Assembly (NCBI GenBank): GCA_025617745.1
Contig: CM046853.1
Location: 35,534,625-35,598,624 of the forward strand
Length of the DNA: 64,000 nt
Reading direction: 5' to 3'
Source of the DNA: Heliocidaris erythrogramma
Taxonomy: Eukaryota > Echinodermata > Echinoidea > Camarodonta > Echinometridae
Shown here: positions 20,043 to 32,631 of the stretch, piece by piece
How positions within the stretch are numbered: the stretch's first letter is position 1
Layout of the letters: every line of letters begins with the position of its first letter
Made by a program: the position numbers and the translations under genes
Notes under the pieces: generated by a model
Databases searched by the model: none
Told to the model about the DNA's origin: nothing
Seen by the model: the letters and a program-made list of their open reading frames with translations, nothing else

Positions 20043-23000
20043 GTAAATTAGTTAATACTGAATATGTTGGGGCTGTGACGCTAGTTTTTTTTTTTTTTTT
20101 TTTTACCAAACATCCATTCCCCTGCCCATTCTAATTTGTAGTCGCCTCAATGCCACCAACAGCATGGTTAAACTGACAAAGTAATTGTATATCTAATCGA
20201 TTGTCCTGTATCATCTTCTTTTCTCAGCTGCATGATTTGCCGGGAGGGGTTCTACGGTCCCACTTGCAAGCTGACCTGCCCATGTGACATCGGAGTGTCA
20301 TGTGACTCATTCACTGGACATTGTCAGCAAGGTATAGGATGGGGGGGGGGGGGGGGGGGGGGTTGTAATGAGGTTGTGAGACATTAGTTTGTTTCATGAT
20401 TTCGAATAGCATTTATCAGAAGTTGAATACAGAATTAAAACAGATGATGAAATACACTTTAAAATATCTTTTGTTGCATTACGTAGTTTTAGTTTATAAA
20501 TAATTACCACAATGATGAAGAAAACAAAGGTGTAAAAGATTTACTTCATATATTTATGATTCAAGCTAATAATTACATTCTATTTTGTAAAAAAATAATA
20601 TTCAGATGTCAAGTGTCATGATAACTGATTAAAGACTTCCCTTCTCATTAGGAGGAAACTTTTATTCCCCCCATCCCCCCAAAATAAATAAATACATTAA
20701 ATAGAATAAAATAAAAAAACGGACGACGAGTCAGCAAGCGAGGAAGACAAATGAAGTGAATGTAAGGGAAATACTTGGTGCCTTCCTTCGCTGCCCGACT
20801 CCATAAGGATATTATGTGGCGCAATTAATCCATGGGACACTATCTCAATCTCGAGTTGAAGAGCGCCATCTAAAATCATTAAATACATATTTCAATTACA
20901 GCACCATGTCAGGTTTGATAACTGCCTAAGCTTTAAAATTAATTCATATAATCTTTCGTGTCAGGTTCTCCAGCAAATGAAGGGAGTTTCTGGAAGGATT
21001 TCTCCATGAGCGAGATGGCTGCCATTGCACTCGGAGCAGCTCTCGTCGTCGTCATGGTGATAGGTGGCGCTCTACTCATTCGCTCTTGCTGCAAACATCG
21101 ATCCTCTCAAATGTTAACATTGTAAGAAACATCACTGTTTCCTTCTTCAACTTTATCTAAATTCCTTCCTTTTCCCGTAAAAGGATGTTGAGCTGCTCCT
21201 TTTCATTCTTTTCTCTTTTTCTTTTTAGTATTTTTTCCTTATGGTATATCCTAGTGATTCATATTTTTCTGGGTTTTTTAAAACTCCAATTCTAATATCT
21301 TTGTGTTTCACAATTTTCTCTATATTCATTTGTTGACTCTTAATATAATTTTTCGCTGTACATGCTAAGCAGAACTTAAATCTAAACTATCTTATTATCG
21401 CTTTTTAGCTTGTTCCAACAGATATGGGCATTACATATTGCTTATGTTTATCCTTGAAATACACTCAGCAAAAACAGAAAGTGGGCACTCTTTATTGTTG
21501 ATAAGTTTCATGTAAACTTTCAATAAAATATAATAAAATATGAATCAAATTAAAGAAAATGTTAATACTCTACCAACATCAAGTAAGATCAAGTTTTGAA
21601 CTTTCAGACTTGGATGGACACATTTATTTAACCGTTAGAAGGTCTGATTAAGAAAACTGCAAATATAGAGTAAGTAGCCATTCAAATTTTAATTAACATG
21701 TGCATCTGTAAGACAATAAAAACAAAGAATGAGAAATAATGATGAGGTTTGAGCTCTGTATGTCAGTTGTAGTCTCAGGACTGCATGGTGTTGACAAACA
21801 AATTAAAGTGATTCTCGTTATTGCTTTTTTATTGTTTTAATTGGACTCTACAAGATGGAAATGCGCATAAACAATTTGAAGGACCAAACGCCCCATTTAT
21901 GCAATTTTCTTTCAGAGACTCTTTTATTGTTAAATTGCTATGCCCTCTCATGCGTGAATGGTATGATTCCAATTGCACATCATCTTAAAGAGGATTAATT
22001 CATGTTTATTTTGATATATGAAAGATAAGTTTATGAGTCATATTCATTTTAAAATCTTAACTATAAAATGTGTCCACTTTTTTTTTTGCTGAGTGTACTA
22101 CCATGAATACATCCGTCAAGTATGACCTAAGACAGAAACGAAACTAAAAAAAACAAAAACAAACAACAACAAACAAACAGAGAACATAGGTAATCACGCC
22201 ATTACCCTTTCCCGGTTTAAAATGACATTATGAAAATGCACCCTACCAATCGCTGTATTAGGTAGAGTTTGCACTTGCGTGTTGTCATCAATGGCTGCCC
22301 GGTTACCAAGGACGCCAGATGGTTTAAATGGAAACAGTTTAGGAAACATGGCTGATTAGTACGGAAGCGTTAAGGTGCCATTCGACTTGACGACTTGTCG
22401 AGATATTTTATCTCGACAAGTCGACTTAATATCCATATTTTGTCGACTTGTAAAGATATTTATCTAACCATGTCGACTTATAATTTTTGGGAAGTCGACT
22501 TAGCAAGATAATATATCTCGCCATGACGACATGTATTTTTGTTAAGTCGACTTGGTAAGATAATTTATATCGCCATGTCGACTTATAATTTTTGGGAAGT
22601 TGACTTGGCAAGATAATATATCTCGCCATGACGACATAATATTTTTTGGAAGTCCACTTGTCAAGATAATATATCTCTCCATGACAACATAATTTTTTTG
22701 TTAAGTCGACTTGGTAAGATAATTTATGTCGCCATGTTGACTTATAATTTTTGGGAAGTCGACTTGGCAAGATAATATATCTCGCCATGACGACATAATT
22801 TTTTTGTTAAGTCGACTTGGTAAGATAATTTATGTCGCCATGTTGACTTATGATTTTTGGGAAGTCCACTTGTCAAGATAATTTATCTCGCCATGACGAC
22901 ATGTATTTTTGTTAAGTCGACTTGTCAAGATAATTTATATCGCCATGTCCACTTATAAAAGTTATTAAGTCTACATGGTTAGATAAATATCTTTACAAGT

Positions 23001-25753
23001 CGACAGAATATGGATATTAAGTCGACTTTTCGAGATAAAATATCTCGACAAGTCGTCAAGTCGAATGGCACTTTAATGGCACTTTAATGGCACTTTAACG
23101 CTTCCGTAGATTAGACAACAAAACATGGTGATTATGAGTCATACCTACGTTACTCTTTCGCACCTACGTTTCCTTTTAACGAAAACCTGTGGCTGGAGCT
23201 ATTTTCATGAATAATGTTTTCTTTCGTTCTCTGTCCAAATGAATTATCTGAATGATAAATCCACGATGATTCTAACGAAATAGAATGATTTTTGTAATCA
23301 TTGTTTTATTAATACTGCTATAGTTATTAATACTGGGTAGTTATTATTATCATTATTGTTATCATTATTATTATCATCAGTGCTGTTATTTTTATTATTT
23401 TCATTATTATTATAATTATTATCATCATCTTCATCATCATCTTCATCATCGTCATGGTAATTTTTAATTATCTTCTTTGTTTTGTTCCAAGCCTTTCACT
23501 TTAAAGTTCATTGCCAGTGAGTGAATAAATTATTATTATACAAAATAATATTGACTGCTCATGAGAATGATGGTGTAAATTATCACCCCCAAGGTGGTGC
23601 TCATACCGGCCCTTCTATCACCCCCGAGGCGAAGCCGAGGGTGTGATAGCAGGGCACCACCATCCGATTACAGAGCAGTCCATATTTGTTTTATATACCT
23701 CATCCTTTTCATTGATTCATTGATTCACTGAGTTATTAGGCGCTGCGCGTATATTAATTAACATAGTCGTAGCCTAGCGCTAGCAACTCGCGAAAGCGCT
23801 CTCAAAACTTGAACCAAATGTTGTGTATATACGTGTGTGCAAAAGTCGCGGAGGGGTTACGCGTTCTATCACAGGGTTTTGGCGTTCTATCATTTGACCT
23901 TAGGTCAATTGATAGAACGCCAAAACACTCCGGCGCAATGATAGATCGAGATGCGCCGTGTCATGTGATATAGTTTTTACCAATCAGTGAATAAGAATCT
24001 ATGTATGAGGTATATAATAATCAATTACACAGTTTTTCACTTACTGCGCATTTAATAGAGAGGGACCAATAGCATTGCACAATTGAATAACGTATTCGTG
24101 ATATGATTCAAATTAGTATCAGCATTAAGTGTGACGGCATTCATAAGCCATTCTTCCAAATGATATCCATACTTAAAATGTATTTGCCTTATTTGTTTGA
24201 CGGAGGAATCCAAACGAAATACACGTGAATTTGTATCATGCATTGCTAAAAGAAACACAGCTCGTACGGACTCTGTGATATATTATGACCTTAAATCTGT
24301 CTTTGTTTCCTTCACATTTCCTCGTACACAGGACTCGCCTTCCGTCTGACGAACCCTGTAGATATACTGTTGATTCCGGTAAGATTTTGTTGTCTACCCA
24401 ATGATAACTTGAACTAGTTACTGGCGTAGGCATGTCGGGGATGGGGTGCATGGGGGAGCGGTTGCCCCTCCCCATACGTGATATCTAGAGATTTCGTCAG
24501 CACTTTTAACCTGTTGATTACTAATTTCTATCATTCCCATATGATTAACTCAGGAGCCTCCCGGTTCCCATAGCCAATGGTTTAACATTCTGATGACAAT
24601 ATATTATTCCTGTGTGATTCCTCTTGATTTGTATGCGTATTCTCCTTGACGCCCCCACCCCCTATGAAAAAGTCGGATAAGCTAATATCATTGTAGCCTG
24701 AACAGGATTCATAAAATTTTTGTCACATACAAATCCGTTTATTTATTTCATTCTCTTTAATTAGGCTGTGTCTAGTTATTCAAATGAACCTTATGAATAT
24801 AGCATAGCTCTGAAGTTTACATTTCTTCAAGTTCCATAATGGTTAAGTTATGTTCAGATAAACTTTTTATTTTCCACATCGGATTTCGAATAAAATCACA
24901 AACGATGGGAATATGTATATAAAGACGAGACAGTAGGTAGGTATAGGTTAAAAGAAGCAGTGAATTCGTGGGGGTTAACAAAAGCCAACATTTTCCCCTC
25001 CCCCAAAATAATCAGATTACAATTTTATTCAAAGCAAATAATTCAATTTTTAAAAATGTAATAATGTATTTTCAAGTGAAAATAAATCTGAATACATTTA
25101 TAGCCGAATGAGTATGTATCGACCCTTATATGAAATCGCCCCAACAGCTTGGACTCTCAAGTTTGATCGAAAATATTTCTCATGTTGTATTATTTTCATT
25201 ATATTTGTTTTAATCCGTACGCCTGTTCATTTTTTTATTTGAGTTGATACCACGTTTTGGTATGATTATGTGTTTCTGAGGGTGCGCAGTACATCTGAAT
25301 ATGGGGGCGAAAAAAAAAATATCCTGCAAAAAACTTGCTATCGTCTCCGTGTGTGACCAACATGAGGAGGTACCAGTGGGGGTGTTGTGGTCGCTAAAAT
25401 GAGCTGAGTTTTTCATACTACCAAATCAAATGGTAATAATGCAGTAATTCTGGAGGTACTTAGAATCAAACTCGGGTTTCCGAACTTTTTGGCAGGTTTA
25501 CATTATGTACATGTATTGTAACCTTGCATATCTAGATCCTATAGAAACGATGTTCATTTTTACTCTGAACATAACATCGACAGACATTAACGTTTGATTT
25601 ATTTTGCTAAAGGGTACATTAGGTCGACACCTAACAATGCGGTTTATTCCGTCATAATAGCGACCCCTACATGAGGTAGACAGTTGGTGTCATTAGGTCG
25701 ACAGTTGTCTATAGAAATGAGACAAAAACTGTCCTCCTAATGTACCCATTAGG

Positions 25754-25787
<34 letters not shown>

Positions 25788-25964
25788 ACAAATCAACTGA
25801 ATTGAATGAGAGAATTAATTTGCGTAGCTTAATTCATTGTTCCTCCTTACTGACTTCCTTTTGTGGAAATAACGGCAGGGGTTGCAAACACTGTCTCCGC
25901 CGGGGGTCGATCCCGGGTCCTTGGCACTGTACGCCAAACGCCTTAAACACTAAACCACTAGACC

Positions 25965-26000
<36 letters not shown>

Positions 26001-28315
26001 GTTCCTTAAAAGAAGGTTTCTGATTGGTCAGATTCACTCTTCCTGCCATTGCGTAATTCATTATATGGCCACGACCGTGGTATATAAAAACAATTTTTGC
26101 ACGCTTATTATTTTGTGTACATAATCCCATGAGGCCAAAGCTGCGCACAAGTAAATTACATCAGCGCGCATGGAATGCGACATTTATAGCGCATTATTTT
26201 GGACTGGCTTTGTGACGTCACAATGAATTTACGAATTTGCACTTTATGAGTTGTAATGGCGGTTGGAATGTAAATTGTTTGGTGAGCTCCAACAAGCAGT
26301 TTCTCATCTTATAACGCATAGTTCATGCTCATTGTCGTCAAATATACCGCAAAATGTGCATCCATAGATATAGAATTTTCTTTCGTGCATTACATCTCAC
26401 CTCGGCCTACGGCCTCGGTGACATATAATGCACTTGAGAAATTCTAAAGATATGGATGCACATATTACGGTATTTTCTACCACGCCTTATAGTATACCTT
26501 TTAGTGAATCAGTAATGATACCTCAAATTTCGCACGAAACTAGTCAATCACCCTTTCAAAAGTACAGTCACGCGTGTTGTAATGATTTATTTCCTTTGGT
26601 ACAGAAAAGGGTTACAGTTGTACTTCGAATGGGTTCAAGGGTGTCCCTGATAAAGTATTCATTGAATCACGATGTAAACAAAGATGTTTTTTAAAGTGCG
26701 TTGAGAAAGATCCGTTTCATTTACTTCACTTTTGTTTCCTGCCTTAAAGAGGAGGTTGAATTCTGGGAAAGCTGAAAAATAATTTGTAAGCTTTCTCATT
26801 CCTTTTATGTCAGTTTCGAAGAACATCATAGTAGAAATTTCCCCTGAAAATGATTGCTCTTGAAATGCCCTCATATTCAAAATATGACGAAAATTAGCTG
26901 AAGTGTTCCGGTCGAACTTTCATGCCACATGTTTGTGGAGTCCCATATACCCATATACCCCTGTGCTTTTCAGAGAGATTTGGTCAATTTAGTATCTTTT
27001 TGATGATTCCAATACCTCACAGTCTGTACCAATTCTTATGTAGACATGATCGACCTTTCCCAATTGCTCTGAGGCAGTTTCGTTCTAAATGTAATCGCAT
27101 GACCAGGACTCAACTTTATCTGTAATGTTCTGAACATACATCATGACAAATCAGTGTACATGTCTTGTCACGATAGAACTAAAATTAAAATTTTTAAAAA
27201 TCACAAGGTAAATCTTGTTCCCTGTACAGTTTCACAGTAAGGTGGTGGGATGTTTCTGGTACCGACGAGGTGTCATGGTCTTGTGGTTACGTCACCGGAC
27301 TGTGGACTTCTGCCGTGGCACTACTGTTTCTTGGAAAAACTTTAATAATATAACTGCAGGTCCTTCATGGTGAACAGTATTTATAGTGATGAGACTAAAC
27401 TGGGTAAACAAGACATAATGATGTACATGTATTTCTATTGTTTCAGACCACGTGCCTGCTGCCACGGCTGTCACTGCTACGAAGCGCCACTCAGCCGTTT
27501 TCCTGACATCGGATGGAGATGCTAGCATTTACTGGAACCAGAGAGCAAGTCATTTCGAACGACAACTACCAACCATCCCGGGGGAGGGACGTCTTCTCAG
27601 GCCAGCCAGCGCGCAACCTCTCATGAGGAAACATTACGAACGACGCTCGCTCCGGACTGAGCGCGCTCCAAGGTGCGTGTCGGTGGCATGCGGGGAGAAG
27701 CTGGAATTCCATCGCGAGACGTCGTCCGACAAGACGAAATTACCAGTTCGACCTCCGAATGTCGGTAGGTTGAGCGGCAGTGAAGGGAATTTATGTTTGC
27801 CAATGAGGCAAGAGAATTATGGATGTACAGCCAGTGCAAGCATCCCTGACTACAGCAGACATAGTCGCGTGACAAGGAGAAATGGCAACTATGATCACCT
27901 GACACGACCAGTCAGTTGGGTCTCGCGTTGTTCACGTGACTCGTCACCTGAACCATCACCTGATGGTTATCATCGTCTGGAGACCCCGCCTACACTGCGT
28001 GTCAAGCGTGGGGACACGAACAAGGAAAGACCGGGGTCATCGTCCAACGATCTCGACTTCCAATCCTTGCATGATTACGATCACGCACCGAAGCTTCCAC
28101 CGATGAAGAGAGGTCATTTAGAGAAGACGGAGAGCGCTCCGCTGGCCGAGAATAATTACGAGGAGCCGCTAAAGGTATTACGAGAATCAAAACGGGAGAG
28201 TCGAGATCGTGATGATGACGGTAGAAAAAGTACACGAGAGACTGGGTCAGAATTTCGAAGAAAAGACTCTGAGACATCGGTTGAAAATATGTACGAAGTC
28301 CTGACAGCACCATAA
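19844..28315 (+). CDS. EGF-repeat scavenger-type receptor, 3' half (MEGF10/Draper-like)
   Basis: Five plus-strand exons join in frame: 19844-20042, 20228-20331, 20965-21121, 24332-24378 and 27447-28315. The ectodomain part has cysteine-rich EGF/laminin-EGF motifs (CQYGGYCDFTARICRCPSG, CTCGDGAMCDPYSGLCSC, CREGFYGPTCKLTCPC). One transmembrane helix (AAIALGAALVVVMVIGGALL) is followed by SCCKH and a tail of about 310 residues. The tail has YDHL, YHRL and YEVL (YxxL) and YEEP motifs. MEGF10, PEAR1, Draper and SREC receptors share this plan and act in engulfment or ligand uptake at the plasma membrane. The exact orthologue cannot be stated. The first exons, including the signal peptide, are not found in the window. 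Confidence 0.7.
20228..20331 (+). CDS. Receptor exon b: EGF-like repeat
   Basis: Acceptor TTTTCTCAG, donor CAAG/GTATAG. It reads CMICREGFYGPTCKLTCPC then DIGVSCDSFTGHC. GFYGPTC is typical of MEGF-type repeats. Phase 2 at the start, phase 1 at the end. Confidence 0.75.
20332..20964 (+). other. Receptor intron between exons b and c
   Basis: It contains a G-run (20341-20362) and nothing else recognised. Confidence 0.5.
20965..21121 (+). CDS. Receptor exon c: transmembrane segment
   Basis: Acceptor TCGTGTCAG, donor ACATT/GTAAGA. It codes SPANEGSFWKDFSMSEM, the helix AAIALGAALVVVMVIGGALL, then IRSCCKHRSSQMLT. Basic residues after the helix fit a type I topology. It ends with two bases of a codon. 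Confidence 0.75.
21462..22095. mobile_element. Tc1/mariner-type MITE in receptor intron
   Basis: The ends are CACTCAGCAAAAACAGAAAG and, in complement, CACTCAGCAAAAAAAAAAGTGG-type sequence, flanked by TA on each side (21460-21461, 22096-22097). It is 634 bp with no ORF. The TA duplication and CACT terminus fit the Tc1/mariner group. Confidence 0.7.
22360..23108. mobile_element. 749-bp foldback element of TCGACTTG repeats, TSD GATTAG
   Basis: The termini TACGGAAGCGTTAAGGTGCC and its inverted partner lie between GATTAG copies at 22354-22359 and 23109-23114. The inverted arms are about 125 bp (to about 22484, and from about 22955). The centre is a roughly 50-bp alternating repeat (AAGTCGACTTGGTAAGATAA / ATATCTCGCCATGACGAC). 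The right end alone triplicates AATGGCACTTT. The minus-strand ORF at 22426-22788 is a translation of the repeat and not a gene. Confidence 0.8.
23335..23455. repeat. ATT/ATC microsatellite
   Basis: TTATTATCATTATT passing into TCATCATCTTCATCATC. Imperfect trinucleotide repeats. Confidence 0.9.
23550..24022. mobile_element. Nested palindromic elements in receptor intron
   Basis: An outer block with GACTGCTC near 23566 and GAGCAGTC near 23673 encloses a palindrome around CCCGAGGCGAAGCCGAGGG (23621-23650). A second inverted pair (TATACCTCAT near 23694 and ATGAGGTATA near 24006) encloses a 41-bp near-perfect palindrome at 23881-23921 (GGCGTTCTATCA arms). No ORF. Confidence 0.55.
24332..24378 (+). 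CDS. Receptor exon d: 47-bp microexon
   Basis: Acceptor CCTCGTACACAG, donor ATTCCG/GTAAGA. It is found by phase logic. Exon c ends with TT and exon e begins AC CAC. Only with this exon do both split codons close (TT+G, G+AC), reading LTRLPSDEPCRYTVDSDHV. Joining c directly to e would hit TAG within 26 codons. Confidence 0.7.
24379..25755 (+). other. Receptor intron d-e, left part: no gene seen
   Basis: AT-rich sequence without recognised repeats or ORFs of note. Confidence 0.5.
25756..25999 (-). mobile_element. tRNA-like SINE segment between two (AT)n runs
   Basis: (AT)n at 25757-25784 and 25966-25998 flank a minus-strand tRNA-like sequence. It has an A-box-like TGGTCTAGTGGTTTAG (25950-25965) and a B-box-like GGGATCGACCCC (25903-25914). 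The spacing fits a tRNA-derived pol III promoter. No clean cloverleaf forms, so it is called SINE-like rather than a tRNA gene. Confidence 0.55.
26342..26475. repeat. Long intronic palindrome with CCTCGGCC centre
   Basis: Arms of about 63 bp (26342-26405, 26413-26475) share ATGTGCATCCAT, AGAATTT and GTGCATTA. They meet at CACCTCGGCCTACGGCCTCGG. It is non-coding and probably a foldback element. Confidence 0.65.
26480..27446 (+). other. Receptor intron d-e, right part
   Basis: No gene is seen. A lone A-box-like TGGTCTTGTGGTTACG lies near 27273 without a B box. Confidence 0.45.
27447..28315 (+). CDS. Receptor exon e: cytoplasmic tail and stop
   Basis: Acceptor TTGTTTCAG. 869 nt to TAA 28313-28315. 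The composition is basic and Ser/Pro-rich, with no globular domain seen. Tyrosine motifs in order: NYGCT, DYSRH, GNYDHLTRP, DGYHRLETPP, HDYDHAPKLPP, NNYEEPLKV and ENMYEVLTAP. YxxL pairs and YEEP/PPMK stretches would fit adaptor binding (SH2, SH3), as in MEGF10/Draper tails. GC content is higher than in the surrounding introns. Confidence 0.8.
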
Positions 28316-29450
28316 AAGATTCAAAAGTGCCAAGCCCATCATTAACTGTGTTATTGCCAGCGCTAATCAAACATAATGATGAAGGCAATCAGCACGCACG
28401 CCAGTAACCCAACGCATTATTACCACTATTCATTTTGCACACACCTTTCCTCCGATTTCATCTCACATGGAACGTCAAAGATCCGGCAGTCGGTGACGCA
28501 GACCTGCGGTAGTAGAAATTACGTCTCGCGTGCAACCGTGCGGCATTACATAATTGGACACATTCAGTTATCACTACAGTATTACACGAGGGCCTTTGCT
28601 TTTATAGTGAATCTTGTGTCACTTAATTTTCAAGATATAAGAAGAACAACAACTTTTGTTCAAGACAAAGGCTTAGATGTTGGGCCCGGATACTCACAAA
28701 CACTCGTGATAATTGATGAAAGAGTGCTCATAACCAGACCAATCATTTTGACATAATATTAATATTTCTGCTACCATACGTTTCGGTTGCTTATTGTTCC
28801 TATTGTCCTGCTACCAAGATAACTAAACATGAATTAAACTTTCAATTGGTTTCGTCTTCACCGTTGATGTAGTTACGGGGTGCCCAAAAGTACGGGTAAC
28901 GTGTCCCCCCCCCACCCTCACTCGAATTATTATTTAAAAAAATGGACCGATAAGGAACGGCAGAGGGGGACGGGACTTTTTTGGGGCGAAGAAGATATTA
29001 CGACCCCTCCTTGAATGATTATCATTATTACGTGCACAAAATCTCATTTTAAAGTGACTACCAAATCTGACAACCAAATCTCAATTTCGAGTATCGATAT
29101 GACTTATTTATAATGTTCAGTTGTTGGATACGGTTAAATACTCCAGCACAACTTGATGAGAACTATGATTGATCATGGACAAAACATTTTGATGATGTGA
29201 CTTTACGTTAATCAAGGACTAAAGATTAGACTCATTCGGAACATTTCTTTTTTATTCAGTGTCTCTCAATCTATGCACGATTACGTACATGTTCCTTTGT
29301 GTTTGTTTCTTATATGCTCTTAATAATTATTGTGTACAAACAAGTACTTTGCATTTGTGATACAATCTGCATTTTTATATATCTTAGAATATGTATTCCA
29401 GTGTGATGTTTGGCCATAACTATCGCTGTAAATAAATGCTCGTTTTTTTA
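28316..29450 (+). other. Receptor 3' UTR (probable)
   Basis: No further coding sequence is seen. The first clear AATAAA is at 29431-29436, giving a likely 3' UTR of about 1.1 kb. A C-run lies at 28905-28914. Confidence 0.5.
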
Positions 29451-29878
29451 CAACTGGAACATGAATTTATGCCTATTTGTTTGATCTGGAAGTATAATAC
29501 AGTAAACTTTATGCGCTTTATAAAAATGTTTAAAGGACATTTTGTTATTAACAGAGGCTCTATCTAAAAAAAAATACAGTGCTGTCAAAAGCTTCGGTAC
29601 GCCCTGGATTTTCAGATGAGTTTTTACTTTGATGTCTATTCCCCACATAATGAGTTTGTCTAGGGCTCTGACAAAATAATGTTCAAAAGGTTTGATTATA
29701 CATTACCATGATTACATACATTGTTTACTATATGATAAGTTGTAATACAGTTATGTGTGATTTACTTTACTGTGATTAACTGTCTTTGGTTGGACACCCA
29801 CAACTGACGAAAAACGACATAACGATGTATGCAATTTTCAAGTACTATTCTGTTCAAGATCAAAAGAAAAACAAAGTA
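29451..29878. other. Intergenic, nothing recognised
   Basis: AT-rich sequence between the receptor 3' end and the first CACTCTTA element. Confidence 0.5.
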
Positions 29879-32631
29879 CACTCTTAAAAAAAGTTACCCC
29901 ATTGGTGTTAAAAAATAACACCAAAATGTGTTAAAAGGGAACATGGTCGTCTGTGGTGTAAACCATTACACACCATGAGTGGTTAGATTTTGCTTGATAC
30001 ATGTGTTATGTTTTACACATCTAATGTGTAAAATGTTAAAGTAGAACACTCAAGAAAATCACAAATATGGCAATTAATGTATCACTAGAAATTGGGAAGC
30101 TTACAGATGGCAATCGTATAAGTTTTATGTCAACTGCGTATATGATGATTATAAAAACAACATAAATAAAAGCTCTTCTCAGCATGTGGAATATCCGAGG
30201 ATTCGCCAGAAATATAGCGATGTTTTGATGTCGTCATACGAGGGATCGATCCTGCTTAAGCAGACGACGTCCTATAATGAATGAACGTAATTGCAATGCA
30301 ATTATTTATCAAATTATAAAGAGTTTGGTACATTTAAACATGACCTTATTTCACACCATTCTAAAAGGGAAAGTGAACTGATTCTGATAACTAAAACCGT
30401 TTGATTGTAAATACACAGGAGAAGGGTCAATGATCAATGAAATAAACCCCATTTTCAAATTGAAAAGCCCTGCGAATAATAGCTGGATGGTATTCGTTCC
30501 CTCTTGAAACGCCGAACATGCCGCGGTGCAAGCAGCTGAAAATACAATGGCGTCTTATTTTGTTTACAAGTGACTGATTCCTTTATTTTTTTAACGCTGC
30601 ATTTTTCATCAAAATAATACCATACATGAAGTTAAGAGTGAGGCAACAGACTAACATTAAGACTGACGCTAGTCAAGTAAGAGAAATAAGTGAAGAGGAG
30701 ATGACAAAACAGGCACTGAAAATGTGTATAATGTTATGGGACATCGTCTGCTTAGACAGGACTCGCCCCTCTTGTGTCGTCACACATCTCAGCAGCGTTC
30801 AAGGAGCTTTTCAGCTGCTATATCGGGGGCTGTATTTTACCGTTTTATAATTGATAATAATCATTAATTCAAATGTTTCCAAGCTTTAAATTTGGATAAC
30901 CTTGTTTAATTTATGCCATCTATGCAATAATAAGTATTAAGCCAATATTTAAAATCATCAGTGTTCTACTTTAACACCAAAGGGTGGGGTAATATCTTAC
31001 CCCAAAACGACCATGTTCCCTTTTTTACCCCATGCTGTGCAACTTTTAAGCACTACCATCCTGTGTAACAATTCACCCCGCAGTTGTGTTATTATTTTAC
31101 CCCTTAAGTGGCACAGAATTTACCCCATACTTTTTACCACACCCCATTGTGTCACTTTATACACTAAAATATGATAAATGTCTACACCAGGATGAGTTGA
31201 GACTACAAGGAAGACAAATGCAAAATGCAAATTATGTTTTGTTAAACTTGCATTTTAATAAGCATGGAAAAAGTTTTAAAAAAAAGTTTACTACAGTATT
31301 TAAATATGATCAGAAAGGTTGAATTATTTACATATAATTTATATATAATTATACTCTAAATGCTGGAATGTGGATCAATCACAATAAAAGTAACAATATA
31401 CAAGCTTCTTTTTTTTTACAATTTGGTCAATTTTCCAACTGAAGAAAAGGGCGAAAACCTGGATGTATGTTTCTTGTTTTGTGAATTTGTTGGAAAAAAC
31501 ACTAACTTCAAACATTTTGATATAGTTTTTACAAATATATTTCCTCCTAAAACTTGCATCTCAATAATGGAAAACAAAACAAACTACAAAACAATGTTAC
31601 AACAGACTTTCAACTATAAACATGATCTGAAAGGTTGATTTTCACATAAAAAATGATTTACATATAATTTAGACATAATTATATTATAATGGTGGCGTCA
31701 CACTATAGATATTTAGGCATAAATTTGGACAAAAATTGAGCTAACTGCATGGCATTTTTGGCTGGCTATGAAAGTATTGGTGCACACGTGTAAATCGGGA
31801 GGTTTCGCCCGGGGCTCCTCTGCCGGCCTTCGCGGCAGAACGCAACATCAAACATCCACTTCCGATGTGCAATCAACTCTGAAATGAAGCGGACAAAATA
31901 TACAGCTCCTCACTGTACCTTCCACACTGGTTCTGGTAGACAAAGAACATCCCTTCATTGCTATTATGTAAAAAAATGTAGAACAGGTGTACATGCATAT
32001 TCACGGTTCTACTTACTTTACATAATAGCAATGAAGGAATGTTCTTCTACCAGAACAATAGGCCATTTTCGTAATGCATTCAAATTTAATGCTTACCTCT
32101 TTGTCAAACTCCTAGTAACGAACTATTACATCCACCTGTTACAAGTCATTGTATTTCAATAGTCAGAATGCAGATTGCATACATTAAGTGTTCCTAGGTT
32201 GGGCAAGCCAAAATGTTTGTCCATCCTAACAACGCCTAATACATGCAATTCACATTCTGATTATTGAATAAGAATAGGTTTTTACAGGTGAATGTAATAG
32301 TTTGTCACTAGGCAAACGTGTATAAATTTGAATACATTACGAAAATGGCCTATTGCGGGGGGTACAATGAGGAGCTGTATATTTTGCCCACTCTCTTTTG
32401 TCATCGTGTTCAAGTGTGTTGATGATTACCACAAATGGGATAACATCTTGACATGTGGACGAAGTTTGACCAGAATCGGGTTTCTTTTTTACCGCGGTGC
32501 AGGTGTAAACGTCTAACTCGCATGCTGTGTACCCTTGTTTCATGCTTCTACACAGATATGTGTACATTTTGACACATATTCTTACCACAACTGTTTAACC
32601 ACATGTTATTTTACCACCTGTTCTAAGAGTG
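29879..32631. mobile_element. CACTCTTA element E1 (TA-flanked, nested)
   Basis: It starts CACTCTTAAAAAAAG after TA (29877-29878) and ends ...CTAAGAGTG before TA (32632-32633). Inside, GTGTTAAAGTAGAACAC-type sequence (29895-30060) is inverted at about 30960-31130. The right 300 bp (32335-32631) is the TIR shared with E2 (GGTAAAATAACATGTGG). The GC-rich block GGGGCTCCTC...GCCGGCC (31805-31860) is found inverted in E2 at 35075-35130. No transposase is recognised. The boundary assignment is tentative because several copies are nested. Confidence 0.5.

Noticed and set aside
22426..22788. 120-codon ORF on the minus strand
   Set aside because: It is a translation of the TCGACTTG repeat.
27262..27310. 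A-box-like sequence TGGTCTTGTGGTTACG suggesting another SINE
   Set aside because: No B box at a suitable distance and no flanking duplication.
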